A stretch of DNA of 64,000 nucleotides from VRUE01 sp963703895 (GCA_963703895.1 CAVPFX010000003.1:744001-808000), one strand, 5' to 3'; positions 17,171 to 29,825 are shown, counted from the stretch's first letter. The notes: generated by a model from the sequence alone, not told the origin. Numbers and translations are program-made.

Positions 17171-18540
17171 CTGGGTGCGACGGCTGCCAGCAACCTCGGC
17201 CGCGGCCCGCTCGCCGGCCTGCAGAGCGCCCTCCATGTAGCCGCTCCAGACCGTCGCCGTCTCGGTTCCGGCCCAGTGGACGAGCCCGCTGGGCTCGCGC
17301 AACACCGGGCCGCAGTCGCTCCAGCCGCCGGGGCCGAAATTGGAGGTCGGACCTCCGCCGGACCATTCCTCCTCCGCCCAGGCCTGTTCGGCGTAGTCGA
17401 GCGGCTGCGCCGCCGCCGGACCGAAGAGGCGCTCGAAGCAGGCCAGCACCGCCGCCCGCCGCTCGCCCGGCGCCAAGCGCCGCCATCTCGCGCGCCTCGG
17501 GGCCGCCGACGAAGCCAAGCATCACCCCGGCCGAACCGTCCAGCGGCGAGCAGTCGAAGGTCAGGGTCACCGGGCCGGCGTCGGTCACCGACTCGCCGCT
17601 GAGCCCGTGCCGACGCCAAAACGGAGTCTCGTAGAGCGCGATGCACTTGTTGAGGCGCCCCGGCCGCAAGCGCTCGGCGAGCCGCCTGCGCGCCGCCGGC
17701 AAGGGCGGGTCGAACTCGATCCGGCGGCGATCGCGGGCGGCACGGCGACGATCGCCGACGCCGCCTCAACCTCCAACCCGTCGGCGCAGCACCCGCAACG
17801 AATCCCCGCGCTGCTCGATCCGCCGCACCGGCGCGCCAAGCCGAACGCGCTCGCCGAGCGATGAGGCGAGGCCGTAGGGCCAGCGCCTGCGCGCCGCCGA
17901 CGAGGCGGTCCTGCTGGGCGCCGCCCTCGGTGTCGATCAGCTTGTCGAAGCTGCCCGCTGAGCTGACGTAGAAGAGCACGTGCAGCATCGAGAGCTCCTC
18001 GGGACCGGCGCCCCAGACGTGCGCCCGGCCAGGCCGATCAGCTCGCGGGCAATCGGCGTCCGCACGTTTGCCTCGCACCAATCGGCGAGCGTCTGGCCGT
18101 CCAGCTCGGCGGCGCGCTCCGCCGCCCAGGGCTGCTCGGCGCCGACGCCCCGCGCGAGCTTGGCGATGCGGCGCCGGGCGAGGAAGATGTCCCAGAGCAC
18201 GCTGGGGCCGAGGCGCGGAATCGTGCCGCGGTAGCGGCGCCGCGTGCCGCTGACGTCGAGCAGGTTCCTGCCCTCGCCGAACTGGGGGAAGAGCTCGATG
18301 CCGAGCTCGCCGGCGAGGCCCTGAACCCGGGAGTGATCGGAGCCGACCCACTGGCCGCCGAGGTCGACCTGAACGCCGTCGCCGAGATGAGGCGTTGAGC
18401 AGGCGCCCGCCGACCCGCTCGCGGGCCTCGAGCACGATCACCTCGCTGACCCGCGTCGGCAAGCGCCCGCGCGGCGCGCAGGCCGGAAAGCCCGGCGCCG
18501 ACGATCGCGACGTCGGCGCTCGCGGCGATCCCTCAGCCAT
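17167..18540 (-). pseudogene. FAD-dependent amine oxidase, multiple frameshifts
   Basis: Fragments in all three leftward frames assemble into a flavin monoamine oxidase of about 450 residues. The N-terminal dinucleotide fold (SEVIVLEARERVGGRLLN) starts from the ATG at 18538-18540. Then come a substrate-domain segment (AELDGQTLADWCEANVRTPI), GSAGVMLGFVGGPEAREMA, and the C-terminal FAD motif GLVHWAGTETATVWSGYMEG. The gene ends in LAAVAPS at 17167. It overlaps the upstream YdeI-like gene by eight bases, which suggests one operon. Amine oxidases make an aldehyde, ammonia and peroxide from amines. At least five indels would be needed to destroy it, and all look like single-base events. Confidence 0.65.
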
Positions 18541-19106
18541 GGATCTTCTCCCCCCGCTCCAGCATCGCGATGAACTTGCGCAGCCTTCGCTCGCGCGTCT
18601 CGGGCTTCTTCGCCTCCTGCAGCCGGTAGAGGATCGCGTAGCGGTTGGCGGCGTCGAGCACTCGAAGAACTCGCGAGCCGCCGGGTTGCGATCCAACTCC
18701 CGGAGCAGATCGTCGGGCACGGTCGCCGCGCGCTGGCCGGCGTAGGCGGCGTCCCAGCGGCCGTCGGCTTTGGCCGCCTCGACCTCGGCCAGGCCGGCGG
18801 GGCGCATCGCGCCGGCGGCGATCAGCTCCTCGGCCTTGGCGCGGTTGATCTGCGACCACTTGCCGCGCGGCCGGCGCGGCGTGAACCGCTGCAGGAAAGG
18901 CCCTCGTCGAGGCCGCGCTTCTGGCTGTCGATCCAGCCGAAGCAGAGCGCCAGCTCCAGCGCTTCGGCGTAGTTGACGCTCTCGACCCCGGAGCCCTTCT
19001 TGGCGATCTTCAGCCAGAACCCCGGCGAGCTGCCGTGGTTCTCCTCGAGCCAGGCCTCGAGATCGGAGCGAGCGGCGAAGAGAAGCACGGGCAGATCATC
19101 GGCCAT
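18533..19106 (-). pseudogene. YdeI/OmpD-associated family protein, two frameshifts
   Basis: From the ATG at 19104-19106 the frame gives LEENHGSSPGFWLKIAKKGS and ALELALCFGWIDSQKRGLDE, hallmarks of the YdeI/OmpD-associated family. A shift near 18895 leads to LAEVEAAKADGRWDAAYAGQ, and another near 18660 to ANRYAILYRLQEAKKPETRE and the C-terminal KFIAMLERGEKIHG. The complete protein would be about 190 residues. Its role is poorly known; some members are linked to stress or polymyxin resistance. It overlaps the amine oxidase start. Confidence 0.7.
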
Positions 19107-19130
19107 CGCCGACAAGCATGACGCCGCGGC

Positions 19131-19982
19131 TCAAAGGCCGACGGCGTCGGCGAGCAGGTCGACCTGGTCCGGGATCCCCGGAGGAGGGACAGAGGATCAG
19201 CTCGTCGCAACCCGCCGCCTCGTAGGTCGCGACGTACTGCTTGACGGTCTCCGGGTCCTTGGCGGCGCCGGCGACGAGGAACTCGGCGATCTCCTCGCCC
19301 AGCCAGGCGTAGTAGTCGGTGAGATAGGCACGCGCCTCCTCCTCGGCGCGATCTCCCAGCGAGAAATAGGCGAGCGCCTTGGTGCGCGGCTCGCCGTCCC
19401 GCCCTGCCTCCGACCAAGCCGCCTTCGTCTTCTCGAGCGCCCTCGGCGAACTGATCCGGGCCCCGAGCCCGCGGCGATCCAGCCGTCGGCGAAGCGTGCG
19501 GCGCGGGCGAAGGAGGCATCGGCGTGACCGCCGACGATCAGCCTGGGGGCCCCCGCGACCGTCGGACCGATCTCTCCCCCGACCAGACCTCCTTGATCTC
19601 GCTCCAGCATCTCGTCCAGCCGCCGACCGCGGCCGACGGGCTCGATGCCGCTCACTTCGTAGTCGTCGTCGCGGCCGCCGAGGCCGATCGCCAAGGCGTG
19701 AAGCGGCCATCGGAGAGCGCGTGGAGGCTGAGCGCCTGCTTGGCCAGCTTGACCGCGTTGACGTGCAGCGGCCCGAGCAGCACGGAGGTGCAGAGCCCGA
19801 TCCGCTCGGTAACGGCCGCCGCCGCCGCGAGCGCGGTCAGCGGCTCGTAGTTCTCATAGACGATGCGATCGATCGTTCCCAGGCTCGAGAAGCCCGCGAG
19901 CATCGGCCCGGCGCGCCCACTCGACGAGCTGCCCGCCGGTGGTGCCAGGCACCGCGTTGGGCAATCCGATCGCTACGTCCAT
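19131..19982 (-). pseudogene. LLM-class flavin-dependent oxidoreductase, several frameshifts
   Basis: The start at 19982 follows an excellent GGAGGA site and gives MDVAIGLPNAVPGTTGGQLV. After shifts, ERIGLCTSVLLGPLHVNAVK, a GLGGRDDDYEVSG segment, PRLIVGGHADASFARAARFA, and finally AAGCDELILCP ending ADAVGL at 19131 reconstruct a luciferase-like monooxygenase of about 285 residues. Such proteins in actinobacteria usually use coenzyme F420. At least three indels are required. The substrate is unknown. Confidence 0.7.
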
Positions 19983-20083
19983 CCCGATTCCTCCTCAGCT
20001 CGGCGTTGTGCTTGCGCTCGCGATGGGATTTACCCGCTGCGGCCGTTTTGACGCGAGCGAAACTGCGACTACAGTGACCCGCG

Positions 20084-20518
20084 ATGAGCGAGCGCGACGG
20101 CATCGAGGCGCTGACCGAGGCGATCGGACGCTACAACGACGGCCTGGAACGCGCAGGACCTCGACGCGATCGTGGCGATGCACGCGCCCGACATGGTCTT
20201 CGCCAACCACACCGCCGGCGAGACGGCCAGCGGCGAGGAGGTGCGGGGCCACATCGCCAAGATCTTCGAGTCCTGGCCCGACATGAAGTTCGAGACGCGG
20301 CGGCTTTACGTGCGGGAGGGGGTGGTGACGCAGGAGTGGACCGCGACCGCCACCCATCGAACACGCTGCGCCGCGGCGAGATCGAGGCGCCGCCGAGCGG
20401 CAGGGCCGTGAGCTGGGACGGCGTCGACGTGATCCCCTTCGAGGACGGGCTGATCAAGCGCAAGGACGTCTACTCGGACTCGGTCTCGATCCTGCGCCAG
20501 GTCGGCCTGCTCGACTGA
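20084..20518 (+). pseudogene. SnoaL-like (NTF2 fold) protein, two frameshifts
   Basis: The N-terminal frame gives MSERDGIEALTEAIGRYNDG. After a shift near 20150 it continues LDAIVAMHAPDMVFANHTAG and SWPDMKFETRRLYVREGVVT. A second shift near 20360 leads to GRAVSWDGVDVIPFEDGLIK and SVSILRQVGLLD. This is the compact cone fold of SnoaL-like cyclases and limonene-epoxide hydrolase relatives, about 145 residues. The activity cannot be inferred. It is convergent with the TetR gene, five bases apart. Confidence 0.65.
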
Positions 20519-20523
20519 GCGCA

Positions 20524-21137
20524 CTAGCTGCGCAGCTCGGCGAGCCGGCAGCTCGATCGCGTCGCGGGCATAGCCGAAGACGGCGCGATCGCCGCTCAGC
20601 CGGTAGCGCGAGTTGGCGCCCATCACCACCGCGTAGAGCTCGAAGGCGAAGCGGCCTGGGTCGGACGACCCGGCGATTCCGGCCTGCCGCTCGAGCTCGC
20701 CGAGCCAAGCATCGAGCGCGCTGGCGATCGCGTCGCGCACCGGGCCGGGCCGATCGTCGTACTCGGCCGAAGTTGCGGCCCAGAAGCAGCCGCCGGCGTA
20801 CTGGTTGCGCTCGAGGTGAGCGAGGTAGGAGCCGGCCATCGCCTCGAGGCGGGGAACGCCGTCGGGAGCCTGCAGGGCCGGCTCGATCACTGCCGTGCGG
20901 AAGCGCTCCGCGGCGGCAGCCACCGTCGCCAGCTGCAGCTCCTGCTTGGAGCCGAAGTGGGCGAAGAGACCGCTCTTGCTCATCTCCAGCTCGGCCGGCG
21001 AGGCGACCGATCGTCAGGCCCTCGAGACCGTCGACCGAGGCGAGGTCGAGGGCCCGCGCGAGGATCGCGGCACGGGTATCGGCTCCCTTGCCGCCGTCCC
21101 GCTTGGACTCCAGAGTCGCGTTGCTCGCCCCAGCCAC
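20524..21137 (-). pseudogene. TetR-family regulator, two frameshifts
   Basis: From a GTG at 21135-21137: ADTRAAILARALDLASVDGL and EGLTIGRLAG, then after a shift near 21000 EMSKSGLFAHFGSKQELQLA, a complete TetR helix-turn-helix. The ligand domain continues intact (SYLAHLERNQYAGGCFWAAT, ELYAVVMGANSRYRLSGD). A last shift near 20553 gives LAELRS and a stop at 20524. The perfect palindrome ACGAACGTTCGT lies 22 bases before the start, between this gene and the divergent cupin gene. Confidence 0.75.
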
Positions 21138-21158
21138 TCGGCCAGGGTACAAAAAAGC

Positions 21159-21170
21159 ACGAACGTTCGT
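21159..21170. promoter_or_regulatory. Palindromic operator between tetR and cupin genes
   Basis: ACGAACGTTCGT is a perfect 12-base palindrome, followed by TCATTCG, so that GAACGAACG-type half sites repeat. Such motifs are usual for TetR proteins of the AcrR group. It lies in the 91-base divergent gap and could regulate both genes. Confidence 0.5.
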
Positions 21171-21228
21171 TCATTCGCTACCCTGCGCCCGCTAAGGAGC
21201 TTCATTCACGAACCAGGAGGAGAGAACA

Positions 21229-21621
21229 ATGGCGGGACATGCGGTGAAGAAGATCGACGACATGGAGGCGATCTACCTCGGCGCCTTCAAGCGCGTCCGG
21301 GCCGAACTGGGAGTCGAGTCCTTCGGCATCCAGCTGATCGACCTGCCCCCCAACTTCGAGAACTACCCCGAGCACGACCACGCCGAAGACGGCCAGGAGG
21401 AGGTTTACGTGGCGATGCGCGGCGGCGGCGAGATCGAGATCGAGGGCGAGCGCTACCCACTCGACCCGGATCACATCGCCCGCGTCGCCTCCGGCGTCAA
21501 GCGCAAGGTCTGGCCCGGCGACGACGGCCTCCGCATCCTGATCGTCGGCGGCGTCCCCGGCGGCACCTACGACGCGCCGGAAATCTCCGAGCTCGGCGTG
21601 CCGGACCCGATGGCAAGCTGA
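21229..21621 (+). CDS. Cupin-domain protein
   Basis: A 130-residue single-domain cupin. The first cupin motif is visible around EHDHAEDGQEEVYVAMRGGG (residues about 45-64), with two histidines and a glutamate that could bind metal. The second, weaker motif lies near DPDHIARVASGV. A strong AGGAGGAGAG site precedes the ATG. Small cupins act as dioxygenases, isomerases or sensors, and the specific role is unknown. It is divergent from a TetR gene with a palindrome between them, so it is probably that regulator's target. Confidence 0.85.
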   Translation: MAGHAVKKIDDMEAIYLGAFKRVRAELGVESFGIQLIDLPPNFENYPEHDHAEDGQEEVYVAMRGGGEIEIEGERYPLDPDHIARVASGVKRKVWPGDDGLRILIVGGVPGGTYDAPEISELGVPDPMAS

Positions 21622-21635
21622 GCGAGAACGTCGCC

Positions 21636-21821
21636 TCAGTCGCCCTCCCGGCGCCGCTCGTAGCCGGGGCAGGCGGCCACCGGAATCCGCGGATAGCGCG
21701 GATAGCGCGGGTCGGTGCGCGAGCGCTGGCAGAGCGAGAAGACCGACCCGCGCGTGTTCGGCACCAGCTGCTGGTGCGCGCAGCTGTCGCAGAGACCGTG
21801 TTTTTCCGGTCGATTGCCCAT
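21636..21821 (-). CDS. Small cysteine-containing conserved protein
   Basis: A 61-residue protein with four cysteines: GLCDSCAHQQLV near the N-terminus, SVFSLCQRS in the middle and VAACPGYERR at the end. The repeated PRYPRYP stretch and the CxxC...C...C spacing resemble small zinc-binding proteins that I believe recur in actinobacteria, but I cannot name a family. It is convergent with the cupin gene and 25 bases from the divergent recD2 start. Confidence 0.6.
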   Translation of the reverse strand: MGNRPEKHGLCDSCAHQQLVPNTRGSVFSLCQRSRTDPRYPRYPRIPVAACPGYERRREGD

Positions 21822-21846
21822 CTTGAGCGCAGGCTAGCTTTGTCGT

Positions 21847-23977
<2,131 letters not shown>

Positions 23978-23985
<8 letters not shown>

Positions 23986-24574
23986 CCGCCCACCCCGGCT
24001 CGAGATCTGCATCACCCTCGCCGGGGTCGCCCTGCTCGCTGGCCTCGTCTTCGCCGTCCCCGCCCTGCACGACGCGGCGGTCGCGGCAATCCACGGCGAC
24101 ACCGACGAGGTGCGCCGGGAGATCGAGAGCCTCGGGGTCGCGGGTCCGCTGCTGATCCTCGTTCTGACGCTGATCCACGCGATCGTCTTCTACCCGGCGG
24201 AGATCGTCGACGCGGCCGCCGGCCTCGTCTACGGCTTCGTTCCGGCCCTGCTGCTGATGATGTTCGGCTGGCTGCTCTCCGGCCTGGTCTGCTTCGCGAT
24301 CGGGCGCTCGGTGGCGCGGCCGCTGCTCGACCGCTGGCTCGGGGCGGAGCGATTCGAGCGCATCGAGGCCCGGATCGAGCGCGGCGGCGCCAAGGTCCTG
24401 ATCGCCGCCAGGCTGATCCCGATCTTCCCCTTCAGCATCGTCTCCTACGCCGCCGGTGCCGCCCGGGTGCCGGTCTGGCGCTTCATCTGGACGACCGCGG
24501 TCGGCTACCTGCCGATCACCGCGATCTCGGTCTACTTCGGCACCCAGCTGGACTTGCTCAGCGGACTTTTTTGA
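23978..24574 (+). CDS. TVP38/TMEM64-family membrane protein (VTT domain)
   Basis: From a GTG overlapping the end of recD2 by eight bases, a protein of 198 residues. It has an N-terminal helix, then the VTT/DedA-like core: VFYPAEIVDAAAGLVYGFVP, GWLLSGLVCFAIGRSVARP and IPIFPFSIVSYAAGAARVP. The domain is implicated in lipid scrambling or transport across membranes. A GTG start is preferred to the ATG at 23936, whose product begins with a non-hydrophobic stretch inside recD2. It is convergent with the subtilase gene, overlapping it by 17 bases. Confidence 0.85.
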
Positions 24575-26905
24575 CCTTGAAGCGATAGCTGGCCGGCGTG
24601 GCGTCGCCAACACCGGCAGCCGTTGTGCGCCGCCACCTTGATCGTGTGCCAGCCGGACGGGAAGCGTCGCACCAGCCGCGCCGGACAGGCGCGAAAGAGG
24701 CCGCCGTCGATGCGGCAGATGAACGAGACATCGGCTTCGTTGGAGCCGAAGAGGAAGACCACCTTTGCGCGCTGCTGCGAGGTGCGGATTTCCTTGCCGG
24801 GCCGCTGCAGGAAGAAGGTGCGGGGCGCCAGTTTTTTCGGTTCGGGGGGCGGCGGGTTGACGATCGGTGGCTGCGGCGTGACGCTGCGCGAACCCGGCGT
24901 GGACCCCCCTTCGCTGCCCCAGTCCCCTTCGGCGGCAGCTTCCTCGGGGTCGCCTTCCGATGCGGGCGGTTCGCAGACTGGCCCCGCCGACCCGGTGCCG
25001 GCGATGACTTCTTCGACCGCGCCGATTGCTTCGACCAGCCCGGCGCCGACCGCCACGGGCCGAACGCGCCAACCGGCACGGCGCTACCCAGCAACGCTGC
25101 CCGTACTTCCTCAGGTTCGGCAACAGATTTCGCCTCGAGCATCAGCGCCGCCACGGCCGCCGCGTGGGGAGCGGCGGCGGAAGTGCCGCAGAAGCGCCAG
25201 AAGCCACCGAAGAATCCGGAGAAGAAAGTCGTCTTGCCGCAATCGGTCGCGACCAGGTCGGGCTTGGAGAGCGTTTCCGGGCTCGCCAGCGGAGCGGCCG
25301 CGCGAAGTCCCTTCAACCGGGCCGAAGTAGTGGACGACCGGGCCGCGCGAGGAGAAGGGCTCGGGTTTCGAGTTGCTGTTGAAGCGGCACCGCGCCGACC
25401 GAGATCGCCGCCAGCCGATGCCGCTGTGGCCGAAGATCGTCGGCCCGACGACGTCTTCGCCGGTCGATCGTCGGGTACTCGGTGGCGGAAACGCCGCCAC
25501 CGTTCTGGATCAGGGCGAACTTGACGCGCGGGGACGGCTTTCGTCAGAGAAGCGGTTGACGACCAGCTGCACGGTTCTCGTCCCGGCGCTCTCGTTCGTC
25601 CATGGAGCACCTCGACCGGCTGTCTGGCTGATTTCGACGTTGTCTTCGTCGGATTGCGCGAGCAGGGCGCCGCTGGCGCTGAGCAGGAAGGCGTCGAGGT
25701 CGGTCTCGACGCCGTTCCAGGGTTCGTCCCACTGCAGGTCGACGGTCAGGGTTTCGCCGGGTTCCACTTTGATCCCAAGGTTTTGTCGACCTGCGAGCCG
25801 GGGTTGAAGTCGAGGCAGTGGCTGCCTTTGGCGCCCGGGATCGCCTGCACCGCCGGCGGGACAGCTCCCTGAGTCGCGATATTCCGGCGTTTCCCAGGAG
25901 CCGATGTCGTGCCCTTCGTCGTCGATCAGGTTGTCGTTGCCGGCCGCGGAGAAATAGGTGACGCCCGCCGCGACGACTTCGTTGACGGCGACCGCGATCG
26001 GGCCGTCTTGGAAGAAGGGCTCTTCGAGGTAGAAGACGTCGTCGGCGATCACCTTGGCTTCGCCGGCGTTGGCCAGCGCCCTGATGTTGTTGGCGAAGGC
26101 CAGTTCCCCGTTGAAGGCGGAGGCGAAGGCGAGGTCTGCGCCCGGCGCGAGGTCGTGGACTATCTGAGCCATCGCCCGCCCCTCGTCGGGGCTTCGGAGG
26201 CGTCGTTAATCGTTGCTCAGCTTCGACACCGGGGTCGTCTGTTCAGGGCATTCGTTGCCGGCGCCCGGAAGGTCGCCGCTTTTCACGTCATCTTCCGCGT
26301 GAGTCGCGATCCGCCGCTGCCGTCGGCAGCTTCGGTCGCCTGGTCGAAGGAGTCGGAGAGGATGCCGACGGTGACCCCGCTGCCGTCGACTCGAATTCGC
26401 TCCCCGCGCCGCCGCTGCCAGCAGCTGCCCGTCCCCCTCGGAGACGACTGAGCCCGCGCGAGGGGCAGGTGCGCCGCGGTGACGGGAGACGAGGATCGGG
26501 CTAACCCCTGCCACGCCCGCCACATCCGCGATCGCGCGCAGCTGGCTGGCTTGGCGGCAACGGTGACCGCCTGGTAGCGGCGGCTCGCGTCTGACGGTCT
26601 TCGCGCCAGCCGCGCGCAGCTCGTCGAGCGCAGCGAGGGCGCCGCGCTCGAAGCGCACGTCGACGAGCACGCGATTGCCGTCGCGGACGCAGGCTGCCGG
26701 GGCCCGTGGCCACCAGGCCGACCTCCTTCGCCTGAAGGTCGGCGACGCATCCCGCAGCGACGGAGCCGCCAGCTTGGCGAGCCGAGGCGAGAGCTCGCCG
26801 GAGCCCCGCATCGCCAACGCTTGGCTCGGCGTCACAGCGATCGCGACGAGGAGCAGGGCGATCAAGAGCAGGCCCGCCCGCAGGGGAACTGTGCTTACGC
26901 ATCAT
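24558..26905 (-). pseudogene. Secreted S8 (subtilisin-like) peptidase, many frameshifts
   Basis: Leftward fragments assemble into a secreted subtilase of about 770 residues. MMRKHSSPAG plus a hydrophobic LLLIALLLVAIAVTPSQALA makes the signal peptide. GSGVTVGILSDSFDQATEAA carries the catalytic Asp. MAQIVHDLAPGADLAFASAF carries the His. GTSAAAPHAAAVAALMLEAK carries the Ser. A beta-sandwich insert (PGETLTVDLQWDEPWNGVET) lies between the His and Ser regions. A Pro-rich linker and a C-terminal Ig-like domain (KVVFLFGSNEADVSFICRID) follow and the gene ends in FKVKKVR. Seven or more single-base shifts are needed. If the shifts are real the gene is dead; if they are errors it is a normal extracellular protease. 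Confidence 0.7.
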
Positions 26906-27103
26906 CTGAGTCACCGTATCGACTGGTCTCCTAGCTTCCTCAAACACGCCTGGACGGCGATCCGAGCGCCGCGCTTGCCGCATGATCCCTGCTACGGTCC
27001 CCGCGTTAGGTCGGATCGATATCCGGCAAAAGTCGTGTCTAGCGCTCGCGTCGTTGCTTTACCGAAGCCTCCGCGTTCGCAGCACAACAAGTGGAGGCAA
27101 TAA

Positions 27104-27311
27104 ATGCCGACTGGAACAGTCAAGTGGTTCAGCGACGACAAGGGCTACGGGTTCATCACGCCCGACGACGGCTCTAAGGACGTCTTCGTCCATCACAGCG
27201 CAATCCTCGGCGAGGGCTTCAAGTCCCTGGCAGAGGGCGCCAAGGTGACGCTACGAGTCCGAGGAAGGCCCCAAGGGCCCGGCCGCGGCGAGCGTTCAGC
27301 AGACCTCGTAG
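27104..27311 (+). CDS. Cold shock protein (CspA family), one-base frameshift
   Basis: A small single-stranded nucleic-acid-binding protein. GTVKWFSDDKGYGFITPDDG (RNP1) and DVFVHHSAI (RNP2) are intact. After SLAEGAKVT the frame gives an arginine-rich tail. Removing one base at about 27249-27251 gives YESEEGPKGPAAASVQQTS and a stop at 27311, the canonical Csp ending. As printed, the frame continues to 27328. GGAGG precedes the start by eight bases. A 198-base leader separates it from the subtilase gene, as is usual for cold-shock genes, and a classic terminator follows. Confidence 0.9.
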
Positions 27312-27334
27312 TCGCGTACCGAACTTGAGCAGTT

Positions 27335-27362
27335 ACGGGGCCCGCCGCAAGGCGGGCCCCGT
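27335..27362 (+). terminator. Intrinsic terminator of the csp gene
   Basis: ACGGGGCCCGCC, a GCAA tetraloop and the exact complement, running into GTTTTTG. This is a textbook rho-independent terminator. Confidence 0.92.
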
Positions 27363-27425
27363 TTTTGTCGCGAGATTCGGGCAATTGCGAACCGCGCACT
27401 GCACCTCCCCATTGCTTCCCCATTT

Positions 27426-29254
27426 ATGACTACTCGAAACGACCTGAGAAATATCGCAATCGTCGCCCACGTCGACCACGGCAAGACGACGCTGGTCGAC
27501 GCGATGCTCTGGCAGTCCGGCGCCTTCCGCAAGGGCCAGGACGTGGCCGAGCGGGTGATGGACTCGATGGACCTCGAGCGCGAGAAGGGCATCACGATCC
27601 TCGCCAAGAACACCGCCGTCAACTACAACGGGGTGAAGCTCAACATCGTCGACACCCCCGGCCACGCCGATTTCGGCGGCGAGGTCGAGCGCGGCCTGAC
27701 CATGGTCGACGGCGTGCTGCTGCTCGTCGACGCCTCCGAGGGACCGCTGCCCCAGACCCGCTTCGTCCTGCGCAAGGCGCTGGAGGCAAAGCTGCCGGTG
27801 ATCCTCGTCGTCAACAAGGTCGACCGCCCCGACGCCCGCATCGCCGAGGTCGTCGACGAGGTCTACGAGCTCTTCCTCGACCTCGACGCCGACTCCGAGC
27901 AGATCGACTTCCCGATCGTCTACACCAACGCCAAGGCCGGCTGGGCCTCGCTGGAGGAGGGCGTCGAGGGCACCGACCTCGCCCCGCTGATGGACCTGAT
28001 GCTGGAGAAGATCCCGGCGCCCGAGTACGACCCCGACCACCCGCTGCAGGCGCACGTGACCAACCTCGACGCCTCGCCCTACGTCGGCCGCCTGGCGCTT
28101 TGCCGGGTCCACAACGGCACGATCCGCGCCGGCCAGCAGGTCGCCTGGTGCCGGGCCGACGGCACGGTCGAGCGGGCCACGGTCTCCGAGCTCTACATCA
28201 CCGAGGCGCTGGAGCGGGTCTCCGCCGAGGAGGCCGGGCCGGGCGAGATCATCGCCGTCGCCGGGATGGAAGAGATGACGATCGGCGAGACCCTGGCCGA
28301 CCCGGCCGATCCGCGGCCGCTGCCGGTGATCACGGTCGACGAGCCCTCGCTCTCGATCGTGCTCGGGATCAACACCTCCCCCCTGGCCGGCACCGAGGGC
28401 AGCAAGCTGACCGCCCGCCAGGTCCGCGACCGCCTCGACGCCGAGCTGATCGGCAACGTCTCGATCCGCGTCAACGACACCGAGCGCCCCGATGCCTGGG
28501 AGGTGCAGGGCCGCGGCGAGCTGCAGCTGGTCATCCTGCTCGAGCTGATGCGCCGCGAGGGCTTCGAGCTGACCGCTGGGCAGCCCCGCGTGCTGACGCA
28601 GGAGATCGACGGCAAGCTGCACGAGCCGGTCGAGCGGCTCTCGATCGACGCCCCCGAGGAGCACGTCGGCACGATCACGCAGCTGCTGGCGGGTCGCAAG
28701 GGCCGCCTGGAGCAGATGGCCAACCACGACACCGGCTGGGTGCGGATGGAATACCTGGTGCCGGCGCGCGGCCTGATCGGCTTCCGCACCGAGTTCCTCA
28801 CCGAGACCCGCGGCACCGGGGTCATGCACCACGTCTTCGAGAGCTGGGAGCGCTGGGCGGGCGAGCTGCGCCTGCGCCCAACCGGCTCGATCGTCGCCGA
28901 CCGCCGCGGCAAGACCGCCGGCTACGCGCTGATCGGCATCCAGGACCGCGGCACGCTCTTCATCGGCCCCGGCGAGGAGGTCTACGAGGGGATGATCATC
29001 GGCGAGAACGCCCGCGCCGAGGACATGGACGTCAACGCGACCAAGGAAAAGCAGCAGACCAACATGCGCGCCGCCAGCGCCGACGTGCTGGAGCGCATGG
29101 CGCCGCCCACACGCCTCTCGCTGGAAGCCGCGGTCGAGTTCCTGCGCGAGGACGAGTGCGTCGAAATGACGCCGGAGTCGGTCCGCCTGCGCAAGGTCGA
29201 GCTCGACAAGCTGAAGCGCCAGAAGGCCGCCCGCTCGGGCAGCCGAGCCGCTAG
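27426..29254 (+). CDS. typA: Ribosome-associated GTPase TypA/BipA, 3' frameshift
   Basis: A translational GTPase of about 608 residues. G1 is AHVDHGKT, the switch II motif DTPGHADFGGEVERG, NKVD the G4 motif, and the C-terminal TypA domain carries EYLVPARGLIGFRTEFLTET and EKQQTNMRAA. TypA binds ribosomes and matters for subunit assembly at low temperature and under stress, which fits its place behind a cold shock gene. As printed, the frame has no stop near the normal end and runs on to 31199 through two oppositely directed genes. A one-base change between about 29228 and 29250 would let it stop at the TAG on 29252-29254. That TAG shares the palindrome CTAG with the stop of the convergent regulator. 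Confidence 0.93.
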
Positions 29255-29825
29255 TCTGCCGGCTTCTCGCCGCGGGGCGGCAACTCGCAGCAGAGCATCG
29301 CCGACAGGGCCGGGAAGCCGTCCTCGCCGCTCTCGGCAAGGCGTTCGGCGCTTGCTGCTTCGACCGCGAAGACCGCCTGCAAGGCGTCTGCGTAGATCCG
29401 CAGCAGAGCTCCCGCCAGCCCTGCTCGTCGACGAGGGGGATCGTGCGGCTTGCATGGGAATCCTGGCGCGTCGTGAAAGTCCCTTGCTCGACCGCGTCGC
29501 GCACATCGGCGTCGATCATGTCGATGATCCAGGTCGACAGCCGCTTCCGCTCTTCATCGCTGAACGTCGCCCACTCCTCGTCATCCCACAACGCGCGCAC
29601 GAGGGCGCGATAGCGCGGCTCGACGGCTCCCCGGTTCAGCACCTCGCCGACCACCTCGATCAAGCCCGCATCGTGCATCTCCTCCAGGTGGCGACCGGCC
29701 GCGCTCGTGCCCATTCCGAGCTCCTCGGCGACCTCGCCGGCGCCAGCCGTGCGTTCGTTGAGGAGCGTCACGATCTGGAGCCGAACCGGATCGCGGGCAA
29801 GCTGAATCAGTCGCCGGTCGATCAT
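29251..29825 (-). CDS. ArsR-like winged-helix regulator, one frameshift
   Basis: About 190 residues. The N-terminus is an ArsR-type winged helix (LARDPVRLQIVTLLNERTAG, EVAEELGMGTSAAGRHLEEM). A C-terminal helical domain (DDEEWATFSDEERKRLSTWI) follows. The frame breaks after VDEQGWRE. A shift at about 29403 gives LLRIYADALQAVFAVEAASA and ends ELPPRGEKPAD at 29251. No metal-binding cysteines are placed as in classical ArsR, so it belongs to the broader DNA-binding group. A terminator of the neighbouring dehydrogenase lies upstream of its start. Confidence 0.75.
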
